Shown: positions 1 through 9,904, counted from the first letter of the stretch. The stretch is DNA of 64,000 bases from Ancistrus triradiatus (GCA_025084515.1 JAJAGP010000229.1:1-64000), one strand, 5' to 3'. Made by a program: numbers and translations. The notes: generated by a model not told the origin, from the letters alone.

Positions 1-535
1 GAATTGCTTTCCTTCAATTACGTAATATCGCTAAACTTAGAAATATCCTCTCTTTTAATGATTCAGAGAAACTTGTTCAAGCGTTTATAACCTCAAGGTT
101 GGATTACTGTAACGCCTTACTTACTGGATGCTCTAGTAAATCTATATCTACTGTGTTTCCTACCAGTTCTCCTCATTCTAGCTACACTGCTATAACTAAT
201 GCTGCCGGGGTCTCATGCTACACATGACATCAGTGATTGTTAATAGACACTGTGCTCTTAATCAATAACTAATTACATTTTCTGTTTTCTCTCCGAGCTG
301 TGTTCCGGCACCAGTTCCAGCCCCACACATGATGTTCATCCACTGCAGCTTCACTCAAGCTGCTTCCTTCATCAGCTCCAGTCCCACCATACCTGGGCCA
401 CTTAATGCCGATGTGCATACTTCACATTTTATTCGAACTATGACTCCATGACTTTAGTTTCGTTCTTAGATTTATCATCTACGCCAACCAAAGGAGGTTG
501 GGTCCCTTTTTGAGTCTTGGTCCTCCCAAGGTTTC
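1..535 (+). mobile_element. L2/CR1-type LINE, 3' end with internal deletion
   Basis: The first ~150 bases encode the C-terminal RT segment of a fish L2-type LINE (residues like LRNIAKLRNILSF and SRLDYCNALLTGCS). At about 155 the coding part stops and jumps to the element's 3' untranslated region (UTR), which matches, in opposite orientation, 13660-14100 and 37830-38180. The motif about tyrosine recognition and the following thumb region seen in other copies are missing, so roughly 0.6 kb is deleted. The terminal TTGAC repeats present elsewhere are also absent because the copy is cut at ~535. Non-functional remnant. Confidence 0.8.
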
Positions 536-1142
536 CATGTGTATATCACAGAGTTAACATCAGGAAATGATGGCGAGCATGTATATCACAGTTTCAATAT
601 CACTAACAGGGTGTATCTATGTGCAACTTATCAATTGTGTAGTAAATACCCAGGTGCAATGTTATGAACTATTTTATTACGACGTAGTGAGTTACAAGAA
701 AGACAAATTGCAGTGAAACGTAAATATTTCAATGTATAGCTACATAGACGTAGATAGGTCTAGGATGAACCGTGGTTTAAAATTAAATGCAAGGTTCGAG
801 AATCGGGGACCCAAAGAAAGCCACAATGCGGTACTTGCCTGGCAGAAGCTTGTGCAAAGGGGGAGGGCATGGCAACCGGGCCTTGCCTGAGTTAGGATGG
901 CACGATCGTGGAATGGATTCTGTTTATCTTCAGACGAACACAGCCGTTCGGAGGGCCTATCGATGTTGTAGGCTCTAGGCTTCTCAGATATGTGTCACGA
1001 CCGGGCTTAGTGGGGGAACAGGAGACGAATGCAGGTTCTACAACGATTACCATATTGTCTTTATTAGACGTACTCGCTTGCACAAGCAGACACGCTCGGG
1101 CTTCACCATAAAACAGAAATAGAAATAGTCTTATCAGCTAAC
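536..1142. repeat. Unnamed dispersed repeat R1, copy a, first part
   Basis: This segment aligns by eye, with many substitutions, to 5740-6130. Shared landmarks are a GTATATCACAG motif, a stretch with CTATGTGCAACTTATC versus CTATGTAACTTATCGG, and GGGACCCA followed by a GCCACAA motif and TACTTGCC. No protein was recognised. Only short chance open frames are present. It could be LTR or leader sequence of an old retroelement, but no primer-binding site or LTR ends could be identified. Confidence 0.5.
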
Positions 1143-1388
1143 GTAAACTAAACTGGGCTACCCTGCACCACGTTAACATAACCGGCTTGACCGCATCACG
1201 TTAACTTCACCGGTTTTACTGCAACATGTTAATATTACCGGCTTTACAGCAACACATTAACATAACCGTCATAACTGCTACACGTTGACATTACTGGCTT
1301 TACTGCAACATGCTGACATACCGGCTTTGCTGCTACATGTTAACAATACCGGCTTTACAGCAACACATTAACATAACCGACTTTAACA
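1143..1388. repeat. 28-bp minisatellite, about 8 units
   Basis: Tandem units of 27-29 bases follow the pattern GGCTTTACTGCAACA then YGTTAACATWACC. At least seven consecutive units can be read, with substitutions at a few positions and one single-base deletion. It lies within repeat R1 copy a and has no counterpart in copy b at 5740-6840, so it arose or expanded after the copies separated. Confidence 0.85.
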
Positions 1389-2235
1389 ACAAACATAGTC
1401 TTATCTGGGTTTAGCAACAAAACACTAATATAATGGACTACCGCTGCAACAGTCCAAAGGAAGCTTATTCCAAAACATCGACCCACGTCCTGGGAGGGCT
1501 AGGACCCTGCCTAAATACAGCCTTGTACAGCTTTGTACAGCTGTAGGCAATCTCCGCGAGTGCCCTAGCCTGTCCCTCGGGTGCTTCACAGTTCGGTGGG
1601 GCACTGCCAAAGTCTTGTCCAAGTTGGCCCCTGGCGACACGGAGAGGCATGATGAGTCTGAAACCTGCACTCCGTGACAAAATGCAGATATGCAGTCGTG
1701 TAACCATAGATGTTTTACGGGCTGCACCTTCAGCGTTCTTCCCAGCTTTAGCTGCAGGGGTTTCACAGTCCTTGAAGTTTGCGTTCGCGCACACTCAAAT
1801 ATTTACCCTGGCCACAGGTAAATGCTAAGTCTGACTTGCATTTTACACAACACGCTTCAATAAACTTGGAAGACTAGGATATACGAACGTGGTCAAGCAT
1901 GAAGAAGATCTTTGCTAGTTGGTCTTTCACTACTTTCTTTAGCTTAATTTCTAATTCGGCAATAAAGAAATGCTAAGACTGTTAGACAAGGAAAAACTTA
2001 AACGTAAAATAAAACGCAAAAAAAAAAGCTTTCTGACGCTCTTTACACCAAACTCTCCCATTCTAGGAGAAGTCTGGCCTTACCTTCGCAAAGAAAAACA
2101 AAGATGCCTTCCCACTTTTCACTTTTACGACACACGTGTACAGACAAGCAGGAGCCAGGAAGGACAGCCCTGGACAAATTACGACCCGGGGACCTCAGCT
2201 TTTTTAAAGACATATTCTTAATAGTAGTATCAACT
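1389..2235. repeat. Unnamed dispersed repeat R1, copy a, second part
   Basis: The end of this stretch resembles 6290-6620: TTCCCAGCT, then TCCTTGA, then GGCCACAG followed by AAATG or AAAGG, then a GTTGGTCTTT block, an A-rich tract and AAAA-rich lysine-like triplets. Two overlapping antisense frames of 109-113 codons (1425-1794) show no recognisable domain and are probably chance. The order of landmarks is the same as in copy b, which supports one ancestral element about 1.1-1.7 kb long. Confidence 0.45.
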
Positions 2236-2239
2236 TTTG

Positions 2240-3640
2240 TTTGAAGAAATTCTGAATAGAGACCAGGAGGGCAGTAAATAGTTATAAGCTGAAAAGAGTG
2301 TGGTTTTGACTTCCATAACGATGGATCAGTCACATTAAGAATCAGTATCCCCCCCCCCCCCCCGACCATTAGGACGAGGGCAATGAGCATGAGTGTATCC
2401 AGGAGGTGAGGCTTCATTTAAGGCTAAATATTCATCAGGTCTAATCCAACTTTCAATAACACAGAGAGCATGTAAGCACTTATCAGTGATCATTACATTT
2501 ACAATCACTGCTTTGTTTGTAAGTGATCTAATGTTAAGTAATTCTAGCTTTAGTCAAAGGTTGTTATTTCTACGGGAGCTATCTGTGTTTATACTAATGA
2601 GGCTATTAAAACAGACTTTTTGAGAGCGTTTATGTTTAGAACAGATGCGGGTAACAGACACAGTTTCAATAACGTGAGTTCTGGGTGATAGTGGATAGCC
2701 ACCAGCAGACAGTTGGTTAAGCCTGACTGTCTGCTGCCTGACCCCTGCTCTGGATAGTCAGCCCCTAACCAATCCGGCCATAAGACTATGGGCAGTGTTG
2801 CAGGAGATGAAAGCAGCACCCTCCCGAGTGGGATTTCCCATCCTAAAAGGCCAGGCTTACCCCCAAAGGCTGTCCAGTTGTCTATATAGCCCACATAGTT
2901 TTCAGAGCTCTACTTGGACAGCCAGCAGTTCAGCAACGATAACCTGCTGTAGGCTTGGTCATCTCGCCACGCTGGGATGGGGCCAGAGCACACTACTGCA
3001 TCGGACATTACCTTCGCCACTCTAACCACCTCTACAAAATTAGCCTTAGTAACCTCTGACTGGCGAAGGCGTATATCATTAGCCTCTACATGAATAACTA
3101 TCCTAGAGAATCTGCGACTCTCGAGTTCACTAAGACTCATTACAATGTCTGGCACACTGGCTATACATGTAACTCTATCTGCTGGTGTTCCTAAAGGGGT
3201 AGCTAGTTTCATGTGTCGTAAAATAGAGTAACACATGAACAGGTAAAGAGTGGTGCTCTCTTGGGCTAGCCTTACGACTACATCGCCAAACTGTCACCCA
3301 CTTGCCCTGCTGCGAGGGCTCTGCTGGGGTGGGGGCACTTCACCTGTGGCATCCAGATCTGCTAAGCTAGAAGCAGAGCTAGTCTTCTCTAATGTCTGGA
3401 TGCGCGCCTCTAAAACTACATCTTTCTCCGTCAGGTTGGCTACAAACCTACATCTATCACAAATAAAATTTAAACTAATGACAGAGGAAGAATAGCTAAA
3501 CATGCCACACTCGGCACAGGGAACAAGCGCAGCAGAAGCCGCTAATGGATCTGGGTTGCCAGATCATCACAATCCTCACAGTCCGCGCGTCAGTGGTCAG
3601 CGTTCCCTCTCAGTGTTCTCTCTCGTATAGATACAGTTTA
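2240..3640 (-). mobile_element. L2-type LINE, 5' half (ORF1 and start of ORF2)
   Basis: Read on the minus strand, this copy starts near 3640 and runs through ORF1 into the beginning of the endonuclease region of ORF2, where it is cut at ~2240. The last 400 bases match 17690-18121 on the same strand. Relative to that copy, ~90 bases are missing at a run of 15 C at 2349-2363. The remainder of ORF2 is absent, which is unusual because LINE copies are usually truncated at the 5' end. A later deletion is therefore more likely than abortive reverse transcription. Confidence 0.75.
2900..3503 (-). pseudogene. LINE ORF1 remnant: CxxC/coiled coil plus SGNH-esterase-like domain
   Basis: The N-terminal frame (3503 to 3294) contains an FICDRCRFVANL segment, giving a short CxxC zinc-type motif, followed by a heptad-like stretch (VVLEARIQTLEK), as expected for the coiled coil of L2/CR1 ORF1. 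After a frameshift the frame 3236-2910 reads SRRFSRIVIHVEANDIRLRQ, which resembles the GxND block of SGNH hydrolase-type ORF1 esterase domains. The expected glycine is glutamate here (EAND). ORF1 proteins bind RNA and assist retrotransposition. This one is split and mutated. The esterase call rests on one motif plus its position upstream of ORF2. Confidence 0.55.
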
Positions 3641-4429
3641 AATTATCAGCGGCAAACAGAACTTAATATTGATTATGAGAATATATACTGTATATAATCA
3701 CCATGGCCAAATCTAGCACTCACTGTACACTCATGAAAACTTTACAAATCATGTACAGACCCAAGCCACTTTGCTTCCATGTTGCTGATGATGTGGGCTG
3801 TATCACATATGATCTTCACACTGCAGAACAGGAATTAATTGTAGTGGCTGTATTGTGAATTGTATTCCATTTGTAATGCAAAATTGCTATTATTTAGGCC
3901 TACCTACACATTAATGTTGTGGGAAAACTTCCTATTCACTTAATCTCCTTCATTTTGCAAAGAGTGCCATCTATGCAGCCAATCACGCTTGGAAACCCTA
4001 AAATCATATTAACTGATTCAAGTCTTAAAGCTTCATACTAAATAAATTACTTGTTGCTTAGACCTGAAACTCTGTGGGATTCTTCTTTGATCAGGCTTGT
4101 GATTCTGTGACTTGGAAACACCACAAAGGATTATAGTAACCGTTTTAATGCAAGCGTAACATTTCTGACAGCCCAACAGATGGTTGCTTTAGAATATGCT
4201 CAGCATCACTGATTTTGTATAGAAAACTCCCCTTGGCAAAAACCTGGAGCGCAACACAAAGAATTTGCTCCAAATTCAGGGCATGTCCACGGAGTGTCAT
4301 ATGAACGATTGAGAGCGGAGAAGATTGTTAATAGAAATGATCGACTGTGCTGAGAAACAGTATTATCAGGGAACAAGGAAACATTAAAGCAGGGTCTGAT
4401 CACAATCTCCCGATGGAGATTTCTTCGTA
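3641..4429. other. No feature recognised
   Basis: AT-rich sequence of ordinary appearance. A short TATATACTGTATATA-like palindrome is at ~3686-3699. The only frame noted, 4206-4403 antisense, has no recognisable domain. Confidence 0.5.
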
Positions 4430-4628
4430 GTATTTGTGCTTCGATGTGAGAAACTCAGGGTTAGTTGAAGTAAACCTGCTAGCAAGCAGGTTAGCTTCAA
4501 GGGGTATGTTGCCGGAGTAACTGACTCCAAGTTATGCTGAACTTGCTTTGTGAAACCGAAAACCTAGAGTATCCGTAAACTCTGAGTAAACTAACTCTGA
4601 GTTTTCACTAAACCTGCTTTCTGAAATA
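4430..4628. mobile_element. MITE with ~40-bp terminal inverted repeats
   Basis: The left end (GTATTT then GAAACTCAGGGTTAGTT) and the reverse complement of the right end (GTATTTCAG then AAACTCAGAGTTAGTT) match over the outer ~40 bases. The interior contains a short hairpin (AACCTGCTAGCAAGCAGGTT). It has no coding capacity. Size, inverted ends and AACTC/GAGTT-rich composition fit a non-autonomous DNA transposon, perhaps of PIF/Harbinger or hAT type. No clear target-site duplication (TSD) was identified, so the superfamily is open. Confidence 0.55.
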
Positions 4629-4652
4629 CCCCCCAGCAAGCACAAAATGAGG

Positions 4653-4995
4653 AGTGACCTTGCCAACTATTATACACCTTGCTCTTTGTTGTCTGACCTC
4701 TCCAGGGGAAGGTAACAATGGTCTTGAGTTGCCTCCATTTGTTTGACTGTGGATTGGTGGAGTCCAAACACTTTAGAGATGGTTTTGTAACCTTTTACAA
4801 CCTGGTGAGCTTGAACAACTCTTTTTCTGAGGTCGTCAGAAATCCTGTTCATGCCATGATCCACAAACATGTGTTGTGAAGAGCAGACTTTGATAGATCC
4901 CTGTTCTTTAAATAAAACAGGGTGCCCACTCACACCTTATTGTCATCCCATTGATTGGAAAAACTGACTCTAATTTCAAATTAACTGCTAATCTA
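4653..4995 (-). mobile_element. Tc1-like family F1 fragment (transposase N-terminus)
   Basis: Minus-strand reading gives NRISDDLRKRVVQAHQ and KVFGLHQSTVKQ, the paired helix-turn-helix DNA-binding region of a Tc1-type transposase. The noncoding flank (CTTTGATAGATCCCTGTTC, AAATAAAACAGGGTGCCCA) matches 22980-23050 and 32010-32060. The catalytic domain and both termini are missing. It is followed directly by a LINE fragment. Confidence 0.85.
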
Positions 4996-5000
4996 CAGTT

Positions 5001-5422
5001 ACCTCCAAAGGAATGATATTTATGAAACATTTCAGTCTGACTTCAAGCCCCATCATAGTACCGAAACAGCATTAATTAGGGTTCTAAATGATTTGATAAT
5101 GTCCCCAGATAATGGATGTGTTTCTTTTCTTGTTCTGTTAGATTTATGTGCAGCATTTGACACTATAGATGACGATGTTTCACTAAACAGAATAGAAAAT
5201 ACTGTGGGTATTAAGGGATTGGCACTTCCTTGGTTTAAATCCCATGTAACTGACCGGTATCAGTTTGTTCATGTAAATAATCTACGCTCTAAGCTCTCAA
5301 AAGTGAAGTATGGTGCTTGAGAAACTGGTTCATGTGTTTTTAACCTCAAGGTTGGATTACTTTAATGTCTTACTTACTGGATGCTATAGTAAATCTATAA
5401 ATAAACTTCAATTAGTTGTAGC
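5001..5422 (+). mobile_element. L2-type LINE RT fragment with internal deletion
   Basis: The frame 5030-5320 carries RT palm sequence: FLVLLDLCAAFDTID (RT motif A, catalytic Asp in LDL) and WFKSHVTDRYQFVHVNN. At ~5320 the sequence jumps from the VKYGxPQGS block to the C-terminal TSRLDYC-type region (ACCTCAAGGTTGGATTAC), removing the YADD active-site motif. The same junction-type deletion does not occur in the antisense copies at 13.5 and 37.7 kb. Dead remnant. Confidence 0.8.
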
Positions 5423-5437
5423 AAACTAAGACTACAC

Positions 5438-5502
5438 TTTAATTGGATTAATTTTTAATTAAACTTTATTAATTAAATTATATATTAATTAATTAAATAC
5501 GG
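5438..5502. repeat. AT-rich low-complexity, TTAATTAA-rich
   Basis: About 60 bases built of TTAATT/AATTAA words that are largely self-complementary. They directly follow the LINE fragment. Confidence 0.7.
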
Positions 5503-5739
5503 GGCACCACCAAATCGATTATTAAAATATAAATAATTCACTGGCCGATCTGGAAACCAGGAAAAAGAAACAACAACACTTGATCAGTCTAGTTCTGAAT
5601 AGTGAATTCCAAGTAGTTTTTCTCTATCTTTGAATTAAATGAACCTCAAACCAGGTGCAAATTCAAAAGGTTTATAAACAAGTTTTTATAACTACAAACA
5701 AGGCAATACCAACAGATTACTTAATTTTTATAACGCGTT

Positions 5740-6840
5740 ATCCACAGAGTTAAAATCATAAAATGACGATGAACATGTATATATCACAGTATGGAGAACA
5801 GGGAATAATGGCAAGCGTACACCTTACAGTAATAAAATCGGAAACCAAGATGACTCTATGTAACTTATCGGTCGCGCAATAATTACTAACGTTGCAATGC
5901 TACTGGTAACCTTAATTACATTGAATGTGGATAGTGTGTTAAAAATTATTTAGGCATGAATAAGTCTATGTTGAAGCGTGGTTTTAGCTTCACGACGCAA
6001 AGTACGAAAAATCAGGGACCCAGAACAGCCACAACAGTGGTACTTGCCAATTGCTTTGTGGAGGCTCACGCGAAGAAGATGGAACGGAACCGGGCCTCTG
6101 CCTTTTGTCCGACGTCACACATGGAACTGAAGCGGTAAAAATCTTCAGATTCTGATGCTCCTGTTTGGTGGACTGTAAGATCTTGGCTATAGGCCTCCGG
6201 TCCATGTCTTCGGTCCGTGTCTTCGGTCCGTGTCTTCGGTCCGTGTCTTCGGTCCGTGGGACCACAGATGGGTTGAGGGCCTCGCTCCAGTTTGACTTTT
6301 TCCCAGCTGTTGGTGATCAGGTTCCTTGACCTCGACTTGCGGGCGTGTGACTCGGATTCTATCTTGGCCACAGATAAAGGTGGAGTCGAGCACGTTCTAG
6401 CACCACGAGCTTCAACAAAACTTGAAAAACTTGTATGGTACAAAAAATGGTCGAGCTTAGAGTCTGGTTGGTCTTTTAACTATCTTCTAGTTCAGCGATA
6501 CCGAACTACTTAAGACTGCTGTATACAGGAAACTTTAAAGTAAAATGCGAAAACTTGAGTAAAATGAATAATCAAAAAAGTTACAAAAAGGAAAAATTAA
6601 AAAAGACAAAAGATAGACTTAAAGAACATAAAGACACAAGACTTGAAACACAAAACTTGAAGCTATCTTACCACGTGGTCGTCCCGCGTTGCCTTTTGAA
6701 TGTTTCAGCTCGGGGGGCAGCTGGAGGCGGGACATAAGGAGTTGCCCTTACTTAGCCAATGAGAAGCTGACTCCTCAGTAAAGCTCTCCTATCGCCGTTG
6801 CCTTATTTCACCATAAACCACAGACGTCTAACTTGGTTTA
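5740..6840. repeat. Unnamed dispersed repeat R1, copy b
   Basis: This is the second, diverged copy of the repeat at 536-2235, in the same orientation and with the same order of landmarks: the TATATCACAG motif, CTATGTAACTTATC, GGGACCCAGAACAGCCACAA, TGGTACTTGCC, TTTTCCCAGCT, GGCCACAGATAAA and GTTGGTCTTTTAAC. It carries no recognisable protein. Its private 13-bp tandem repeat is described separately. An old LTR retroelement or its leader is possible. The family is unidentified. Confidence 0.5.
6197..6260. repeat. 13-bp minisatellite, 4-5 units
   Basis: Units of TCTTCGGTCCGTG are repeated almost perfectly, with a variant first unit (TCCATG). Because 13 is not a multiple of three, every antisense frame reads through the same peptide (EDTDRRHGPKTR), which explains three overlapping antisense open frames between 5990 and 6443. 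The array lies inside repeat R1 copy b and is absent from copy a. Confidence 0.9.
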
Positions 6841-7790
6841 AATAATATTCCTACGTATCTAAAAGAGATTGAAAAGTATCACACAATAACCAAAAATCCT
6901 CAAAGTTACAAGTTTAGATGCAGACTTCGTTGTAAGGTTCAGATGATCAAAAGCACCTTGAATTGATAACCTAGAACATCGTTAAAGCATTCTAACTACA
7001 GCACAGGCATTTACTATACTTTTAACTAAACAATACTATGATTAATACAAGCTGTAGGAAACGGTACATTGTAAATAACTTCATGTTTGTTGCACAAATT
7101 ATTAAAACCTGATCGATCAAAACACATAGGCAAAAGCTGTTATTTCTATATATCATACTAAACGGGATCACTAAATATCAAAACAAAAAAAGATAATTAT
7201 ACTAAAACATTAATCAAGTAGATATGAAGATACATAAATTCAGTAACATACATATGTATAATCTATAACGGTGTGTGGATATAAAAGAATATCCTTGATC
7301 CACTTTTTGTATGAATCATTTAAATGTATATAGCATGTTTGGACTTCTCAGGATCCAAATATTATTTGTCATGTAATTAAAAGGTTTCGATGAAGATAAA
7401 CTGTTCCCATCAGGAGTTTAATACAATTATTAAAGTTTGTCTCTTTAGAACAAAAGCTGAGTTCTTTGTGTCATAAATCCAGGGGTGTCTTTCTGGCGCC
7501 TTTCCTGGGGTGATAAGGCTTACAAGAGGCTGTGATGAAAGGTTCACTGTGAAGTAAACCGTTATCTTCTGCAACAATCAGTTTTAAAAGGGGAACCTGT
7601 TTAAAAGATGAGTCCCCTTTTTAAAGTTACACATGGACTCCAGTTTATTATAGTCGAGATAATCTGAGGTTACATGTCTTGTTTAAACAGACCTCTTTGA
7701 AACGTGTGTAGACAGAATCAACCATTGTTGATTGAGTCCGCAGGATCCGGTCCAGATGGCCTTTTGAATTCCGAAGTGTTGTAAAGTTTA
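6841..7790. other. No feature recognised
   Basis: AT-rich DNA without a recognisable gene or repeat end. A poly-G run of 12 lies just downstream at 7817-7828. Confidence 0.5.
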
Positions 7791-7876
7791 TGGCTTGTGG
7801 AAAAGGGTAACAGAGAGGGGGGGGGGGGATGGCTATCACGCTACATATCTGTTTCAGACGGTGGCAGGATCCCTTT

Positions 7877-8250
7877 TGTTATGCCTCTTCCTGCCACTAG
7901 GGGTGATCTGGATTGTACCACCTGACTGTAGAGCACACGAGCAAACCGGCACTAATGCTAACAAGCTACAGCTGCTATGGACGCTATTTAAGTGGAACTC
8001 TTGTGTATGCAGGTTGTGGGTTGTTTTTTTTTTATTCCTTGTATCTGTGTTTCCACTTCTTCAGGAATTGGTCTCGTTCTCCCTTGATTCAGGGTTCCTC
8101 TTGCGCTTCACGTCGCCATGGCAAGCTCGTGTTTGGATTATGTTTCTGGTTTTGCTTTCGTTCTTTTGTTTAATAAACATCTTTATTCATAATTGGTTAA
8201 CCTGCGAATGTCTCCTATTCTGTCCCACTAACCTGCCCCGTTACATAACT
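7877..8250 (+). mobile_element. LTR of a Ty3/Gypsy-like element
   Basis: The segment begins TGTTATGCC and ends TTACATAAC(T), giving the short inverted ends expected of an LTR. Near the 3' end it holds a polyadenylation signal AATAAA at ~8170 preceded by T-rich sequence. It is followed, without a recognisable primer-binding site, by a gag-like coding stretch in the same orientation. Length ~374 bases, typical of fish Gypsy LTRs. No downstream partner LTR was seen. Confidence 0.6.
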
Positions 8251-8581
8251 CTAGCTTTTCCGCGTTTGTCTGACCGGTTTAATGGTGATCCGTGTTTTGT
8301 TCAGCTCTTTCTAGAGCAGAGTACTTGGTATTTTGAGGTATTTTTCTTTCCCTCGGAATTCGTTCATATAAGGTTTCTTTTTTCTTGCCTTGCGGGTAGG
8401 GCTCTGTGCTGGGCCACCGAGCTGTGGCCACTTCTTAAAACCGTAACTGTTGGGGAGTTTTTTGAAAACCTCAATGCTGGGTTTGGTGCTCCTTACATTT
8501 GGTTACCGGGTTTCAGCCGGAATTTGCTGGACTCCCAGTTCAACAGCTGTAAGAAGGGGTTGGCCAAGTACAAGTCAGCAT

Positions 8582-9080
8582 CCCATAGCTCAGTATTTGA
8601 GCATGTTAGCTCAGTACCTGAGGGGTTTGCATTGAGTAATACTGTATTTGAGCAGGTTAGCTTCTTACCTGAGCCGTTAGCATCGACTAGCTCCATATTT
8701 GAGCATGTTAGCTCCATACCTGAGCCATTAGCGTCAACTAGCTCCATACTTGAGCATGTTAGCTCTGTACCTGAGCCGTTAGCATCAACTAGCTCCATAC
8801 TTGAGCATGTTAGCTCTGTACCTGAGCCATTAGCATCGACTAGCTCCATACCTGAGCCGTCAGTGTCAATTCGCTTCTTACCTGAACTGTTAGTATCGAC
8901 TAGCTCCATATTTGAGCATGTTAGCTCCGTACCCGAGCAGTTACCATTGACTAGCTCTGTTCCTGTGCACATTAGCTCTGTACCTGAACCGTTAATGTCG
9001 ACTAGCCCCGTTCTTGAGCCATTAGCAGCGACTAGCCTTGTACCTGAGCACTTTAGTTCCATGCCTGACCCCACAATGTC
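8582..9080 (+). repeat. 51-bp coding minisatellite, about 9 units
   Basis: Units read AGCTCCATACTTGAGCATG, then TTAGCTCTGTACCTGAGC, then CGTTAGCATCAACT. In the plus frame each encodes the 17-residue pattern SSILEHVSSVPEPLAST. Several units are truncated or substituted. A related but degraded array is at 25290-25440, so it belongs to a gag-tail family rather than to this locus. Confidence 0.85.
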
Positions 9081-9149
9081 TCTAAGCAACACGTTTGAGC
9101 CTGTTGCACCGATTCCGACAACAAGGACATTTACACTGAGTATAACAGT

Positions 9150-9880
9150 ACCAGTGCCAGTGAAGAGGATGTCAGCACCCGCATCAAGGACATTAGTGCC
9201 AGTGCCAGCACAGAGAATGTCACAACCAGTACCAGCGCAGCGTACGCACCTGCGTCAAGGACTCTACTGCCAGTGGAAGTGCTGAGGATGTTAGTGCCAG
9301 TACTGAGGACATCAGCACCAGTGCCAACACCGAGGACATCAATGCCAATGCTAGTGCCAAGGACTTCAGTGCCGGTGCCAAAGCCAAGGACGTCAGCATC
9401 CGCACCAAGGACGTCAGCGCCAGTGCTCGTGCCATCGACATCTGTTCCTGAGGCCTGCACTGAAATTTGTTTGCTCCAATGAGGTCTACAAGGAGGCCAC
9501 TTGCTCCAGTGAGGCCCATCAGGAGGCCGTTTGTTCCAGTGAGGCCTACCTGGAGGTCGTTTGTTCCAGTGAGGCCTGCCCAGAGGCCTTCCGCTCCTAT
9601 GAGGTCAACCAAGGATGCCTAGAATGTCAGTGCCAGCGTAGAAGACGTCAGTGCCAGCACCGAGGACAGTGCCCATGCCATCGACGTCTGTTCCTGAGGC
9701 CTGTGCCGAGGCCGTTTGCTTCAGTGAGGCCTAGCAGGTATCAGTTGGCTCTAGTGGGGCCTACCAGGATGCCATTTGCTCCAGTGAGGCCCATCAGGAG
9801 GCCGTTTGTTCCAGTGAGGCCTGCCCAGAGGCCTTCAGCTCGTATGAGGTCTTCTGGGGTCCGTGCCCACCTTCTAACCT
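9150..9880 (+). repeat. Proline-rich coding minisatellites (~24-30 bp periods)
   Basis: Two successive arrays continue the gag-like frame with frameshifts. 9150-9460 is built of GTGCCAGTGCC and AGGACGTCAGCACC words (peptide PVPxPRTSAP). 9480-9600 and 9700-9850 are built of 30-bp units around GTGAGGCC and AGGAGGCCGTTTG (peptide VRPIRRPFVP). The plus frames 9273-9482 and 9703-9924 are parts of this broken tail. Proline/arginine repeats of this kind occur in the linker between gag and protease of some Gypsy elements, but here reading frames change at least three times. Confidence 0.7.
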
Positions 9881-9904
9881 CCCACCACCCACCCATGTCA
9901 GGTA

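Larger units (their letters stand above)
7795..9285 (+). pseudogene. Long open frame spanning LTR, gag-like segment and SSIxEHVSSVPEPLAST repeats
   Basis: This is the longest open frame in the window (496 codons). Residues 1-150 are LTR sequence read as protein and are hydrophobic by composition. Residues ~155-235 resemble Gypsy gag (LSDRFNGDP, SCLAGRALCWATELW, GEFFENLNAGFG), compared with the usual RFDGxP and LLTGRALxWA blocks. Residues ~262-430 are about nine 17-residue repeats. The rest turns into a PVPAxR-type repeat. The frame is probably open by accident: the 51-bp period is a multiple of three and also keeps an antisense frame open. The start codon lies upstream of the LTR, so no natural transcript would be expected to begin there. 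A domesticated gag-derived protein is conceivable but unsupported. Confidence 0.4.

Noticed and set aside
1143..1388. CRISPR array
   Set aside because: Units are contiguous and diverged with no spacers, and the window is eukaryotic.
1425..1794. Two overlapping antisense frames of 109-113 codons
   Set aside because: They lie in repeat R1, overlap each other, have no domain and are not preserved in copy b.
7795..8240. Signal peptide or membrane protein at the start of the 496-codon frame
   Set aside because: The hydrophobic stretches come from T-rich LTR sequence including its polyadenylation region, not from a coding gene.
8493..9092. 199-codon antisense frame (GSGTELTCSSMELVDAN repeats)
   Set aside because: It is the reverse-strand shadow of the 51-bp minisatellite, whose period keeps several frames open. 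No promoter or domain supports it.
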